Assembly: GCA_024516035.1 (NCBI GenBank) | Contig: CM044962.1 | Coordinates: forward strand, 9,443,595-9,507,594 | Reading direction: 5' to 3' | DNA: 64,000 nt | DNA from: Bactericera cockerelli | Lineage: Eukaryota; Arthropoda; Insecta; Hemiptera; Triozidae | Shown here: positions 45,959 to 58,246 of the stretch, one piece after another | Layout: each line of letters begins with the position of its first letter | Position numbering within the stretch: the stretch's first letter is position 1 | The notes under the pieces: generated by a model | Database searches by the model: none | Told to the model about the DNA's origin: nothing | The model's input: only the letters and a program-made list of their open reading frames with translations | Translations under genes and position numbers: made by a program

Positions 45959-46841
45959 TCTGAGTCACTCGTCAGATAGACACGGTCCCAATTTAGATAT
46001 TTAAGATGTGGTCGAACCACAGACAAATGTCACTGGTAATCAGTCTAGTTTTCGGCTGCTAAAAAGATAAAAGAACGGAATCAAAAAATTACGTGGTTCA
46101 AATGAAATCAGCCATTTTGAAAAGAACTTATCTAGCAGTGTTGTCAGATGTCGACTAAGATTGCACATTTCTTCGCTAGATTTCTTTCAGAAGCTACTAG
46201 ATTTTTTGAGCCAATTTTGATACAATTGTTTTTGATGATGATTCAAGTAATTAACTTTTGCCCGAATTATGAAAAAGGATTTGATAATCTTAGTGGACAC
46301 CATTCCCTAATTTTCACCTAGACAACAACTATAGAGGTCATATCTAAGCCGGACTTTATAGCTGTATATTTTATCTCTGTGTTGGCGTAACGGCCCGATA
46401 GGTATTTTCGAATACCTATCGGTCAGCTGATAAAATCTAAGGTCGGCTTGGATTTACTAATCCTGTTTCATAATATGGCCCTCAGAAGAACTTCAACCAA
46501 TATTACCATTAATTAAATACCCTTAAAAATACTGGCTATGGAAAAGTGGAAAAATATCAATTTATTATGTATCAACAGTGATGTCAAATGAAAAAATCTA
46601 GTAGGATTCTCTTGCTCGATCACCGGCGCGACATTGGAAGAAAAATACGTATAGGTACTTACATACATACCTACATTGGTTTATATTTATCTCTTCATAG
46701 AAAAGTACGTACAACATAGGTCTATATCTCTTGTTGATTTTTTGTATAGTACAGGCTACTTCAACCATCGATGTGATTACGACACTTTAGGCGGCAATTT
46801 AATTATTGTGATGTTATAACCTACCTCTACGATACAATAAG

Positions 46842-47447
46842 CCAGAGGTCGGCAATTAAATCCTGCTCGGGTCCGAATTAACATGAGAAAAATCTCTGCG
46901 GTCCGGATCGATAAAATCCATCAGTCCCCCCTCCCCAGGAAGATGACAAAATCACGTGATTTAGAAGCAAAAGATACATTTTTTTTAAGTTGCAATCACG
47001 AAAGATTAGAAACTTCGGTGTGAACAATTGGTCATCTATTATTCTAGACTGGTTGGAGTTCCACAAGAGAAGCACCAATTATCAATATTAAAATCTATTG
47101 TGACCAGTTGATTCTAATTCTGATGTAGGTACGTCATTTACCCTCCATTCGCTGGAAATCGTACCAGCTACCCACATCACCCTCACCCAGCCTGGGTAGG
47201 GCCGGAAATGCCAGCCTCACGTGTTTGAATGGAACAGAATTTTCGGGAATCGAACTCGGAAACTGTGGACTATACGGGCAGTAGTCACAACCATTACGCC
47301 TTGGTCATCTAAGTCCAAGTTTTTTTTTTTTTTTTTAAGAAAGAGAAAAAAATGATTTTTTTTCGGGCCTCGAATATTGTTCGCGGGCCAGACTAAAGTG
47401 CTTCGCGGTCCCGATTCGGACCGCGATCTGCTAATTGCCGACCGAGG
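46842..47447. mobile_element. hAT-type MITE with GAGGTCGGCAATTA ends, SINE nested inside
   Basis: Left end CCAGAGGTCGGCAATTA, right end TAATTGCCGACCGAGG, with further inverted similarity (GGTCCGAATTA / TTCGGACCGCG). Flanks ACAATAAG / CAATAAAC suggest an imperfect 8-bp duplication. A tRNA-headed SINE (47100-47300, minus) is nested. Confidence 0.65.
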
Positions 47448-47585
47448 CAATAAACCATCTCGTTCTCGCCACGAGTGAAACTGCGGGCGACGCGATTCAC
47501 GCGAGGTGCCGTTTGAAAAGAATAATAATAATATTGCCTTCTTTATATTGCCCGATTAGGACACAAACATTACATCATACATGTT

Positions 47586-48599
47586 TCAGGATGGCATTGG
47601 TTCCGATGATTCCATTTCTTCAATCACAGCTCTGCAGGTTGGATTTTTTTGGTGGCTGACGAGTCCCGCCCTTGATTTACACACCCGCTGGCAGGCCTGG
47701 TATTGGTGGGTGTGGTTTTGCAGCTGATTTTGAACTTGTCTGGATCTGGGTGACATCTGTTGGGTTACTGGTGTTGTTGTTTGGGAATACTGGAACGTTA
47801 TGGACTGTTGGGAGGAGGAATGTGGCATTATTTTTATTGGTTGTTGGCTTGGTAGCTGGTATAAGTCCGGATGTTTACTTCTTTGATGGCTTTGGTGTCC
47901 CGATTTTGATCGACAGGTAAGTCCACAGATGGAGCAGTTGGTTGGGTACGTGGTTACAGGTGTTGGTGTATCTGTCGCGTGTTTTTGTTTGAGATGTGAG
48001 AGAACATATCGTCTTCCTTGTCGTCCTTCTCTCTTGAATGTACACAGGGGACATTGCCATTCGCATTTTTCTTCTTCTTCGTGTCTTTTAGTTCTGTTTT
48101 CTTTCTTCTTTTCTATGACATCTTCCTCGAACTTCTCCACTTTTTTGATTGTATTATTTCTCCATTCTTCCCTATTTGCGGCCAAGTTCCTCCAGGTTGA
48201 AAGGTCTATTTTCAGTTTCTTTAGGTCATTCTTCAATGTATCCATCCATCGGTTTTTTGGCTTTTGTTGAGGTCTTTTCCCCTGACTTAGTTCTGAGAAC
48301 GTGACCTGGAAAGGGACTCTGCTGTGGTCCATGCGGCTCAAGTGTCCCGCCCATCTTAGCCTTCGAATACGGATGATGTTTTCTACGGACATTGTTTCAG
48401 CTCTTATGAGGACTTCTTCATTTGGTATAAAGTCATTCCATTTGATTTTCAGAATGGATCTGAGACATTTAAGATGGAAGTGCTCAAGTTTTTTTGTGTG
48501 TTCTTCCAAGAGCGTCCAGCATTCAGAGGAGTATAGCAAAGTGCTTAGTACAGTTGTTGTGTATATTTTCAGCTTACAGACAGTCATACAGTCAGACAA
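47586..48599 (-). pseudogene. LINE ORF2 3' fragment with C-terminal zinc fingers
   Basis: A long open frame of about 337 codons. The N-part matches the end of an RT open reading frame: LSTLLYSSECWTLLEEHTKK, LRWAGHLSRMDHSRVP, KRPQQKPKNRWMDTLKNDLK. The C-part has three C2H2-like fingers: CPLCTF..H..H, CSICGLTC..H..H and CQRVCKSRAGLVSH. Such GH..RM and C-terminal finger arrangements occur in RTE- and CRACK-like LINEs of arthropods and molluscs. No RT catalytic core is left, so it is a 5'-truncated copy. Confidence 0.7.
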
Positions 48600-48830
48600 T
48601 TAGATATATTGATAGACATAATAACAGAGGCATACAGACAGACAGACACAAGGACAGTCGTGCAGACAGTCGACAGACAGACGTACATACAGAAATTCAG
48701 ATAGGCATACAGACAGAGATACACACAGACATACACACAACATTACAATCACTTGTGAAATCCAGACAGCTATATAGAAAGACAGGCAAACAGATATATT
48801 GATCATACAGACAGATATACAATGTCTTGG
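48600..48830. repeat. ACAGACAG/ACATACAGA microsatellite
   Basis: Degenerate run of GACAGAC and ATACAGAC units. Confidence 0.85.
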
Positions 48831-48839
48831 AAACACCTA

Positions 48840-49980
48840 ACTCCTTTTTGTGTACACATTTTGTTGCACTCTGTAAAAATTTAGGAGATAAAAATAACTA
48901 AGGCATTTATAATATTATCACTAAACATCAATACTATCAGAATCAGTCAAAAATATATTGTGAAATTTAGAAAAATCATAGCTTCCTACGAAATAAATAT
49001 AATATCCTCTCTATTTATGATTAAAATAAATTTATTAAATAGACAATTTTAATAGTGAAAAATATATCAAGTGTAAATAAAATATTACTATCAAGAGTCA
49101 GTCATGATGTCATTTATGTGTTGTAAAAAGAATAAAAATGTTTGCTGGAGTTGTTTAAATTTATTATGAAATGATATTTAAAAAAATTTCTATTCTTAAA
49201 AAAAAATAATAAAAAATAGAAGCTTCAGATATTATAAAAAGTGAACTATACTTCATTTGGTGAGTAACTATCATGCAAGTAAAATGGTTGATAATGTTTT
49301 TTCTTAGGTGAACATCTCTTCATTTTAGTTTTTATTATTTTTGGGTTTTTCTGTTTTTAATTAAGTTTATCAAGCACAATGTTCGTTTGGTGGGAGAATA
49401 CCTCCCAGAAATCCCTTTTTTCCACACGAAGTGTAATTTTTTAATTAACAAACAAGATAATTTCATCCAAACCATCCACCTGAGGCAGTGTGGACTGAAC
49501 TGATAATGTTTTAACTTAATATGTGACATTAATTTATTTTGCTCAATACCTACCTACTGAATACTCGTACAGGCTTCAATATTGTAATCAACTTAGAACA
49601 AATGGTAAAATGGAGCTTTGTGTTGAAAAAGTTTAAATTAATATGGAAAGCTTTTACTATATGAGATGTTATTGTAATAATTTATAAAATAATTAGTACT
49701 GAGCACACCAACTGCTAATTTGATTTGAAAAAGGCAAAAAGATTTAAAAATCTATGTAAGCTAATATACATAAACAAGGAAATAAAAAAATAAATTGAAT
49801 TTTCCTTGCAATCACTGGAATTATAAATAAGGAAATTGTTTTGAACACATTTAAATATTGCATCAACTACTCTATAGGCTATAGGTAACTTGATAATATG
49901 GTTATCAGAAGGAAACTGTAATTAAGGTTTCAAATGAGTGATCATTTTAGTCTAGTTAACTCTAGTTACCACAAAAAAAG
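48840..49980. other. AT-rich intergenic stretch
   Basis: No gene, tRNA or repeat recognised. The right end is the 3' flank of the SET-MYND gene. Confidence 0.55.
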
Positions 49981-51366
49981 TTACTGTTTGCCATGTGAGA
50001 ACAAATGTATAGTTTTCATGTGTGGTGTTACATGTTCTTTGAATACTTTGTGCTCTTCACCATAACAGACTCTAAAGATTTTGGCAGCATTTTCAACATA
50101 AGCACAAACTTTTTCTTTTTCCAAAGAGTTTGTCTCTTCTTGCAACACATCTAGCAGTATTAACTTGGCAGTTTTCAGCAGTGTATGTCCTAAAATTGGA
50201 TGCATCTCATCATAGTATTTTTTCATTCCTGGAATTAGTTTCTCTCCGTACTCCCGAGCCTCTTTCCAATGTGAAAGATCAATTGCTGCTGAGAAGGCAC
50301 TGTCCAGTATTTGAAGATAATACACATTGTTCTTATGAAACAAACCATCCTGTTTCCTCAAGCAAGTTTGACAGACATCAAGGTATGATGTCTCTTTCAT
50401 TCGATCAAGTTGAGTTTCAACAAACTCTAGCACAGTGAGATATGACTGGATTCTTGATTTTGTAATTTCTTCTCCACACTTCTTACACTTGAGATCATTG
50501 GGTAAACTGTCAACTTTGAAATCTTCAGGAATATGAATAGGCTCTGGACATGTTTTATTAGGACATCTCATTGATAGCATTTCTTCAAGTTGTTTTTTAT
50601 CCTGGCAGACTTCACAATTGCACTCAAAAAAGTACCCTTTACGAAGTTCCTGCATTCTTTTGGGTGTAGATTGAAGGACATCAATGTATGAAATGAAAAC
50701 CTTTGACCAAGCAAATTGAGGTATGGGTTTCAGTAAGCGAATTGAGAGAGTGGTTCCTGAAAATGTTGCAACTGCATTTGGTGAACAGGAATGATCAAAA
50801 CGGGATGCACCTAAATAGAGACCAGACCCAATAACCAACATTGTTGGATCCATGATATTGAAGGAATTGATCATTACTTTACCATAGATCATCATCAACT
50901 GTTCAAGAGGTGGAATTGTTTCATCTTCTCCCATATAATCATGAAGGATGTTAGCAACACACATTATGTCTGACATTCTCTCATTTGTACATCTGAGCTC
51001 ATTGTAATGTGACTCCAAGTCTTTAAACTGGCGGTACTCATCAGGTTTATCACCATAAAACCCTTTGATGTCAGAGCCTCTGGAATAATTAAGTTTGTAA
51101 AAGATTCTGGACAGCATTCTCACAGAATCTGGCACAATTTTTGGGTCAATTCTTTTCATATTAGCACATTCAAACTTGTGAATTGCCCAGGCTTCTTTCT
51201 CACATTCAATGCTACAGTAGCCAACTTTACGACACAACCTACAGCTCTGGATGTTCTTTCCATCCAAGCAATGGTCACAGAGCTTCAATCTGTGAGCTTC
51301 ATGCAGAATAAACACAAATGGTTTCTCCTGCATAAGCACAGTTCCTTGTGAGTAGGTCTTACTCAT
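49981..51366 (-). CDS. SET and MYND domain protein (SMYD family), single exon
   Basis: 461 codons from ATG at 51366 (MSKTYSQGTVLMQEKPFVF) with no introns. The MYND zinc finger is CDHC..CRLC..YCSIEC..H..C (residues about 33-68). The split SET domain shows SGLYLGASRFDHSCSPNA, where most SMYD proteins have NHSC, and VFISYIDVLQSTPKRMQELR. The post-SET motif is FFECNCEVC with a second cysteine cluster, CPNKTC and CKKCG. A helical, TPR-like C-terminal region follows (LGHTLLKTAKLILL). Family members methylate lysines on histones or other proteins. The N-terminal SET strand with the GxG cofactor motif, which should precede EKPFVF, is missing. It may lie on an unrecognised upstream exon, or be lost. 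Intronless structure suggests a retrocopy or a typical arthropod SmydA gene. Confidence 0.9.
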   Translation of the reverse strand: MSKTYSQGTVLMQEKPFVFILHEAHRLKLCDHCLDGKNIQSCRLCRKVGYCSIECEKEAWAIHKFECANMKRIDPKIVPDSVRMLSRIFYKLNYSRGSDIKGFYGDKPDEYRQFKDLESHYNELRCTNERMSDIMCVANILHDYMGEDETIPPLEQLMMIYGKVMINSFNIMDPTMLVIGSGLYLGASRFDHSCSPNAVATFSGTTLSIRLLKPIPQFAWSKVFISYIDVLQSTPKRMQELRKGYFFECNCEVCQDKKQLEEMLSMRCPNKTCPEPIHIPEDFKVDSLPNDLKCKKCGEEITKSRIQSYLTVLEFVETQLDRMKETSYLDVCQTCLRKQDGLFHKNNVYYLQILDSAFSAAIDLSHWKEAREYGEKLIPGMKKYYDEMHPILGHTLLKTAKLILLDVLQEETNSLEKEKVCAYVENAAKIFRVCYGEEHKVFKEHVTPHMKTIHLFSHGKQ

Positions 51367-51408
51367 ATTTATTTTATCACAACTTTTCCAGAGTAGCAGA
51401 AATACCAA

Positions 51409-52124
51409 AGTTTTGAAATTTGATTTGATCTACAGTTGTTACTTGTCAATTCGGCATATTCAATGGAAATCATGAGATATCATAGATCATGTATAAGATG
51501 TAGGTACTTACTCATTATCAATAACTTTCAGAGAAGATCAGAGACTGCAACTGTCAAATAAGTGTCAGTCAACTGTTTATTATCACCGTTTGAAGTGTTT
51601 TTCTGTTATCAGCTTATCAGTAAAGAATTTCAAATTTTTGACTTTTGACCAATAATTCTTTGCCAAGTTTTAAATTTGGATATCGTTAGTTTTAATTTTT
51701 ATCAACCACTTTATTCGATGGATTAGAAATTCTGTTCCTCAAATTGAATCACAGATTTATAGAAATCTGTGCTTCAGTGAGATCAGCGGTTCTCAACCCT
51801 TTGATCACTAGCGCCTCTGACTCTCTTGCACCCTTGGGTCCCTTGTTATTCCATTTTCTGAGTACCCCCTTATAGTCTTGTAGGCTCTACTCTACAATAC
51901 CATGAAAAACTACTACTAGTCACCTTGGCCAGGTGACTCAGGTTCGAATCCCTGCGGAGTCGGAATTTCTTCAGCTCTGTACTTTGATTTCGAGGCCTAC
52001 CCTAGCCTCGTGAGGACAAATTGGGGTAGCTATAGAGTAGGGTTTACAACCAGTGGTGGCATAACGAGATTTACATATATTTTAGATGGTTGGTTGGAGA
52101 TAATATCTCATATCATCATACTAT
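51409..52124. other. Intergenic stretch with a hAT end and a tRNA-like SINE fragment
   Basis: CAGCGGTTCTCAACCCTTTG at 51785 is the 5' end typical of SPIN-like hAT elements; I see no partner end. A tRNA-like SINE fragment follows near 51915-52050 (CAGGTTCGAATCCCTGCGG). No gene. Confidence 0.55.
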
Positions 52125-52129
52125 ACTGT

Positions 52130-52493
52130 TGTCGCGGCCTACGATCCGCTTTTGCAAACGGCCAGCACTTTGTGAAGAATGTACGAGTATAAATACCAGT
52201 TCTTCTCGAAGTTCCAGACCAGTTCAAATTTAGACCCTTCACAAGTACCGTCAAATTGTTCTCAACCAGTTCAAATTTAGACCTTCCACAAGTATCGTCA
52301 AATTGTTCTCAATACATGCAGTTCAAATTTAGATCTTCCACAAGTACCATCAAAATTGTTCTCAATAAATTCATTACAAAGGTTATTTTCTTACACATAG
52401 AAATTAAGCTTTTCATTTCAACATTTCAATAAGCAAACAAGTTACACTTAAGTACGTAGAATAACTGACTCCACCAAGGAGCCGGTCCATTCA
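52130..52493 (+). repeat. 5' LTR, 364 bp
   Basis: Contains three tandem units of about 50 bp (CAGTTCAAATTTAGACC..CACAAGTA.CGTCAAATTGTTCTCA), one more than the 3' LTR. GAGTATAAATACCAG near 52187 is a likely TATA box, with AATAAA further downstream. Confidence 0.93.
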
Positions 52494-52602
52494 TTTTTGG
52501 TCCTTCGGGCCGGATCATTCACTTTTGGTCCTACGAGCCACATCATTCAATTTTGCACCTTCAAGACACGATCAAGTGCCTTCAAGATAAGTTTCAATCA
52601 AC

Positions 52603-55047
52603 ATGACGGAAGTAAAGTTGAAGTTGCTGACTGCAAAAGCGGAGAACATATTCGGTAATGTACAAAGTACCTATGATTTTCTAGCAGTAGTAGCAGTTGA
52701 CAAAACAAAGAAGTCTGCGCTTTTAATTAAAGTAGCTCTTCTAGACTCTTATCATCAGGAATATAAGGCTATTATTAATGATATTCAGGAGCTCAAACTA
52801 TCTGATAATAATGATTATGTACCAAACTACAGCCAGCTTAATGCATTTGAAGAGCTAGTAGGTATTATCAAATACAATGCAAGCATTTGCAGTAAATCTA
52901 ACTCTAGCTCAGAAAAGATAGTGCCAGAGCTTCCCAGACTGCCGCCATTAGATCTGCCCTATTTCGATGGCAATATTCAACTGTGGTCAGTTTTCTCTGA
53001 GACGTTTACATCTCTCATTCATTCTAACAAGAGCTTATCCAACGATCAGAAAATTCATTACTTAATATCTCGATTAAAAGGTTCTGCTCTTAGTGTTTGC
53101 TCAGGTATTCCCGCAGTCGGATCAAATTACGAAACAATATGGCAAGCACTGAAGGACAGGTACGAGGACAAGAGAACGATGGCAGGGAGCTATATGGATT
53201 CGATTATCGATTTCAAGAATATCAAGTACGAGTCAATCGAGATGTATCAAAAGTTCATTGATGAGGTCGGTATGTCAGTTTTGGCTCTTAAAGCTCTAAA
53301 GTTGCCAGATCTAGCAGAGTACATTCTGTACGCACTCTCAGTCAAAAAGTTAGACCCGGAGTTGTGTAGAAAGTTCGAATCTAAAGCTTTCAATAGTCAA
53401 GACATGCCAAAGTTCTCAGACTTATTAGCATTTGTTAAAGAACAAGTGCGCATTTTGGAGCGTATGCAAGGGAGTTCGAGTCAGGTTAAAGAACCACTCA
53501 AAAGAGTCCCTCATACAAACACTTCACCTCTAAGTAAGCACAGAAGTCAATACAAGGCTATCACATTAGTCTCTTCTGAAGATAAGAAAGTATGTCCAGC
53601 GTGCAAGAACGCAGGCCACTCCTTATTTCACTGCTCTTCATTTATCGCGCTCGACCCAGCAGCCAGAGCCGATTTTGTGAAAACTAATAAACTATGTTTT
53701 AATTGTTTAAGCAGCAAACATCAAGTTGCAGCTTGCAGCAGCACGAGCAGGTGTCGGAAATGCGGCTACAAACACAACACAATGCTTCATCGTCAATCGT
53801 ATGAAAGTGAGAACACACCAGCACCGCCAGTTCCCGTCACACCGCAGCGACAGCCGTCCAGTGAGAAAGATACGTCCACCGCCGTCATATGTGCATCTAG
53901 TCAACATACAATACCTATGGCGAGTACTACAGTCCTGCTCTCTACCGTTCAGGTGTATGTAAGAGGCGTTCTGGTACGTATGCTTCTGGATAGTGCAAGC
54001 ATGAGTAATTTCATCACACAAGCGTGTTGTAAGAAAATAGGAATAAAATATTCTCCTCTGTCAACGGATGTTGGTGGTATAGGAGGTATGAGTAGCCAAG
54101 CTAAAGGATTTGCGTCCTTCATTATCACATCAAAATTAGACGCAAGAAAGAGTTTTAAGGTAGATGCACTAGTCGTTGATAAGATAACCGACCAATTACC
54201 TGTTTGTCCAGTTGACACTTCAAAACTATTGCATATCAAACAATTCATCCTGAGTGATGATAAGTATCACTTACCAGGGAACATTGATGGACTCTTAGGG
54301 GTTGAGTTATTTTCTCGTATCATTGGCAAGAAAAAGTTTGATAAAGGTCAACCTATAATAATGGAATCAGAGTTGGGTGATATAATAATGGGAAAAGTAC
54401 CTACTCTCACAAATTCACATCAGAATATTTGCGCCTTCACAGAAACTCCTCTTTCATCTATTCTACAAAAGTTCTGGAACATCGAAGAAGTTTCGCCTCC
54501 AACACAACTGCTGTCTTATGAAGATAAGATATGCGAGGATAAGTTTGTATCGTCTCATCAAAGGCTAGACAATGGTAGGTACAGTGTGTCACTACCATTC
54601 AAAGCGGACCCAAGTCTCCTTGGCCTTGGCGATTCCTATGAAATAGCAAAAAAGCGTTTCTACAACTTAGAACGTAAGTTTTCACGTAATAAAGATTATA
54701 AAGAAAGTTATACTGCAGCCATCTCTGAGTACATGACTCAAGGTCATGCAGTGCTAAAAGATGATCATAAGAAAGATACTATCTCATTTTACATGCCTCA
54801 TTCTAGCGTCACAAAGCTAGACAGTTTAAGTACAAAGACAAGGATTGTTTTTGATTTAAGTTGTGCAACAACGAGTGGTTTATCATTGAATGACATCTTA
54901 TACACCGGACCCACCCTGTATAAAGATTTGTTCAAATTACTCACTTCATTTCGTATGTTTCCTATTGCATGTACTGGGGATATCAAAAAAATGTTTCTTC
55001 AAGTATACGTCCAAGTTCCAGCGATTCCTGTGGCGGAGTTCACCTGA
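52603..55047 (+). pseudogene. BEL/Pao Gag, protease and start of RT, ends at a frameshift
   Basis: Opens with ATG at 52603. The Gag part has FDGNIQLWSVFSETF and LKDRYEDKR. The zinc-knuckle region (about residues 330-400) has CPACKNAGHSLFHC, CFNC and CRKCGYKHNTMLH. The protease-like region shows LLDSASMSNFI (DSA in place of DSG or DTG), as in many Pao elements. RT begins with TRIVFDLSCATTSGLSLND and GDIKKMF. A shift at about 55005-55015 leads to a stop at 55047; the downstream frame carries on from there. Confidence 0.9.
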
Positions 55048-55937
55048 AGAGGAGCTACAATGCTACGAGATGGAACGCGTGGTATTCGGCAACAAAGCTA
55101 GTCCCTTCCTAGCTCAGCGTGTGCTAGCGCAGCTAGCCACTGATAACAGCTCTCAGCATCCACTAGGCGCTCAGGAGACACAGCAGTTCTTCTACATGGA
55201 TGATTACCTCTCCAGCTTCTTAGAAGAAGATCTAGCGTCAAGAACACTGATTGATCTCACTACAATGCTCGAGAAGGGTGGTTTCGAACTCACAAAGATC
55301 GCTACAAACAACAAGGTAGTATTAGAAAATATTCCGTCTTCTCGTCAGCTCATGAGTAATGTTCAGTGGGATCCAGACACCTACTTGAAATTATTAGGTA
55401 TTCAGTGGAATCCTAATGATGATTATTTTTCATTCACAGTCAATGTAAGTGACGTGAAATGCACAAAGAGAAATATTTTAAGTACAGTGGCAAGAATATT
55501 TGATATTCTGGGATTCGTAAGTCCAGTTATTATCACTCTAAAGTTATTTATCAAAGAGCTTTGGAATTTAAAATTAGACTGGGACGATAATCCACCTTTA
55601 TCCTTCCAAGAAAGGTGGTTTAATATTGTCACTGAGCTACCTGTACTAAATACATTAAAAATACCAAGACATCTATCTATTGTAATCGACTCAAAAGTCT
55701 CACTTGTAGGTTTCAGCGACAGCAGTGAACGTGCTATGGGCTCGTGCGTATTCGCTCACGTATTACATCCTGATAATTCTACTCATGTTCATCTTGTTTG
55801 CGCAAAATCAAAAGTTGCGCCTATGAAGTACGTCACAATACCTCGTCTCGAACTTTGCGCTGCACTCATGCTAGCTAAGCTTATTTCAGTCGTAGCAGAA
55901 ACATTTCAAGCAAGATATGATATTCAAAATATTTTAT
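55010..55937 (+). pseudogene. BEL/Pao RT core, interrupted by a SINE
   Basis: Continues in a second frame: VVFGNKASPFLAQRVL, the catalytic FFYMDDYLSSF, KLLGIQWNPNDD, TVARIFDILGFVSPV and RLELCAALMLAKL (RNase H start). The frame ends where a 5S-derived SINE is inserted at 55938. Confidence 0.9.
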
Positions 55938-56198
55938 AGCCAGCGTCAATGGCATGTTGAATACACCGGTTCCCTTCAGAACACCGAAGTTAAGCGACAT
56001 CCAGCGAGGTTAAGACTTGGATGGGTGACCATTCAAATTCTAATTCTCGTGACGCTGGCTTTTCCCGGCCCCACTCAGGCTGGGTGAGGTCAATGTGAGT
56101 AGCAGGTTTGTGAGTTTCCTGCGAATGGAGGGTAAAACCCCCGTCGTGATATGACCATGGCAGTTGAAAGCGACGTTAAACCCCACTTAAAAAAAAAA
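55938..56198 (+). mobile_element. 5S-rRNA-derived SINE (SINE3-like) in the BEL/Pao pol gene
   Basis: The head matches 5S rRNA: CACCGAAGTTAAGCGACATC and AGACTTGGATGGGTGACC, the internal Pol III control regions. The body is shared with the tRNA-headed SINE (CTCAGGCTGGGTGAGGTCAA..GCGAATGGAGGGTAAAACC), ending GACGTTAAACCCCACTT and poly(A). A 12-bp duplication AAAATATTTTAT flanks it (55926-55937, 56199-56210). Confidence 0.93.
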
Positions 56199-56210
56199 AA
56201 AATATTTTAT

Positions 56211-57977
56211 GTTTCACAGATAGTACTGTAGCACTAAGCTGGATAATTTCAGAACCATACAAGTGGAATACATTCGTCGCTAACAGAGTGGCGAAGATTC
56301 AAGATACTGTTCATCAGGACAACTGGTATCATGTATCCGGAGTAGAGAATCCAGCGGATGTTCTATCTCGTGGTACCACCCCTACAGAGCTCATGAGTAA
56401 CACTCTATACTGGAATGGTCCAGATTGGTTGTCAAAACCTATTGACCAATGGGAACTATCTAGGTATGTGCCTAACTCTGACATAATATTAGAAGAAAGA
56501 AAAAAGTCCACTCTACATACAGTTGTTAGTAAGGAGACACCTCAAACGATTTTACTTGACTTAGCAAGTAGAATTTCGTCATGGAAAAAATTATTGCGAT
56601 CAGTAGCAATGGTTTTAAAATTTTGTCGTCTTCTCCCTGCTGGCCCATGTACCCTGAGTGATTTAGAATACTCTGAAATTAGAATTTTGAAAGAACTTCA
56701 AAATGTTTCATTCAAATCAGACATATAAAATATTCATAAAGGCAAGCCATGTTCTCATGAACTCTTAAAGCTTAAGCCTTTCCTAGAAGATGGTTTATTA
56801 AGGTGTGGTGGTAGACTAGAAAATTCTAATTTATCTTATGAACATGTACACCCTATTGTGCTACCCAAATCACATCACATTATAAATCTACTGATTGAAT
56901 ATATTCACATCAAAAATTTCCATACTGGACCACATTTGGTTATCTCAATCTTACGTAAAAAATATTGGATTTTAGGCTGTCGAGACATTGTTCGTAAGCG
57001 CATTCAAAAATGCAACATCTGCTTCCAAACTAACCCTAAACCAATATTTCCGATTATGTCTAATCTACCTAGTCCGAGAGTAAAAGAAAGTTCAGCATTC
57101 TACAACACAGGCGTAGATTATGCTGGTCCGTTTCAGGTGACTATGACTCGTAAAAGAGGAGTGAAGTCACAGAAAGCTTATTTATGTTTATTCGTTTGTT
57201 TAGCTACAAAAGCTGTTCACCTGGAATTGACGTCAGACTTATCGACAGCAACATTCTTGGCTGCTCTCAAGCGGTTTATAGCTCGCAGAGGCACTGTGAA
57301 AAATATTTATAGTGATCAAGGCAGTAATTTCATAGGCGCTGCTAATGCATTAAATGATATGTATAAATTATTATCTTCACAGGTGTTTATTGACAGCTAC
57401 ACCCGAGAGCTCCTGAACAGTGAAATTCAATCCCCCGGCTGCGCCGCATTTCGGCGGACTATGGGAGTCTAATGTCCGCGCAGTAAAGACTCATCTCTAC
57501 CGTACCATTGGAACACAGATCCTCACGTACGAAGAATTGAATACTGTGTTGGTTGGTATTGAGAGTATACTAAACAGCCGCCCGCTATGTCCATTGAGTT
57601 CAGAGCCAGGTGACCCTCTAGTTCTCACCCCGGCTCACTTTCTCATGCAGAATCCTCCTAATCACCTCCCTCATGTAGACCAAGATGTCAGTGTTAGATT
57701 GGGAGATCGCTATAAGTTTATTCATCATCTGTTATCTGACTTCTGGAAGCGTTGGGTTAATGAATATTTAAGCTCTTTACAGGAACGTTCAAAGTGGCTT
57801 AAAAATAACTCCGCCAAGCTAGAAGTTGGCATGCTGGTAATGGTGAAGTCAGAAAATACTCCTGTACTGTCATGGCCTTTAGCTCGTGTATTAGAGTTGT
57901 ACCCCGGAGCTGACGGTGTTGTGCGAGTTGCATTAGTCAAGACGACAGGAGGAGTTTTCAAGAGACCTGCTGTGAAG
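56211..57977 (+). pseudogene. BEL/Pao RNase H and integrase, broken
   Basis: Resumes after the SINE with TDSTVALSWI and WYHVSGVENPADVLSRG (RNase H). A nonsense TAA lies at 56726-56728 in the same frame. Then come the zinc-binding H..H..C..C segment (HTGPHLVISILRKKYWILGC..CNIC), the catalytic core VDYAGPF and YSDQGSNFIGA, and a frameshift near 57425. The rest continues with HFGGLWESNVRAVK, TVLVGIESILNSRPL, LTPAHFL and VKTTGGVFKRPAVK. It ends at an inserted retroposon at about 57976. Confidence 0.9.
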
Positions 57978-58171
57978 TTATTATTATTATTATACAATGC
58001 TTTATTAGGTATAAATGGACATTATGTACATAGAAATAATTAATTTAACAATGAAAAAAATGGAAACAATATATACAATGAAAATGAAAAAGAATAGAAA
58101 ATATATAAAAACATAAGTCCTAACTAAAGGGCGGGGTTATTGCCTATGGCAATCTCTTCCACCCAACCCTT
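57976..58171 (-). mobile_element. Short retroposon, hairpin subfamily A, inserted in BEL/Pao
   Basis: On the minus strand: AAGGGTTGGGTGGAAGAG, ATTGCCATAGGCAAT, AACCCCGCCCTTTAGTTAGG, body and an (AAT)n tail (TTATTATTATTATA at 57976). Full 5' end. Confidence 0.88.
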
Positions 58172-58246
58172 TGTTATGTCCACTTCCTTGTCAGTGAAGG
58201 TGGATATTCATATGTTATGAAACCTGTTGTTTCATGGTGGGGAGTA

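Noticed and set aside
55950..56030. A 5S rRNA gene
   Set aside because: Only the promoter-bearing part is similar and it is joined to a SINE body with target duplications.
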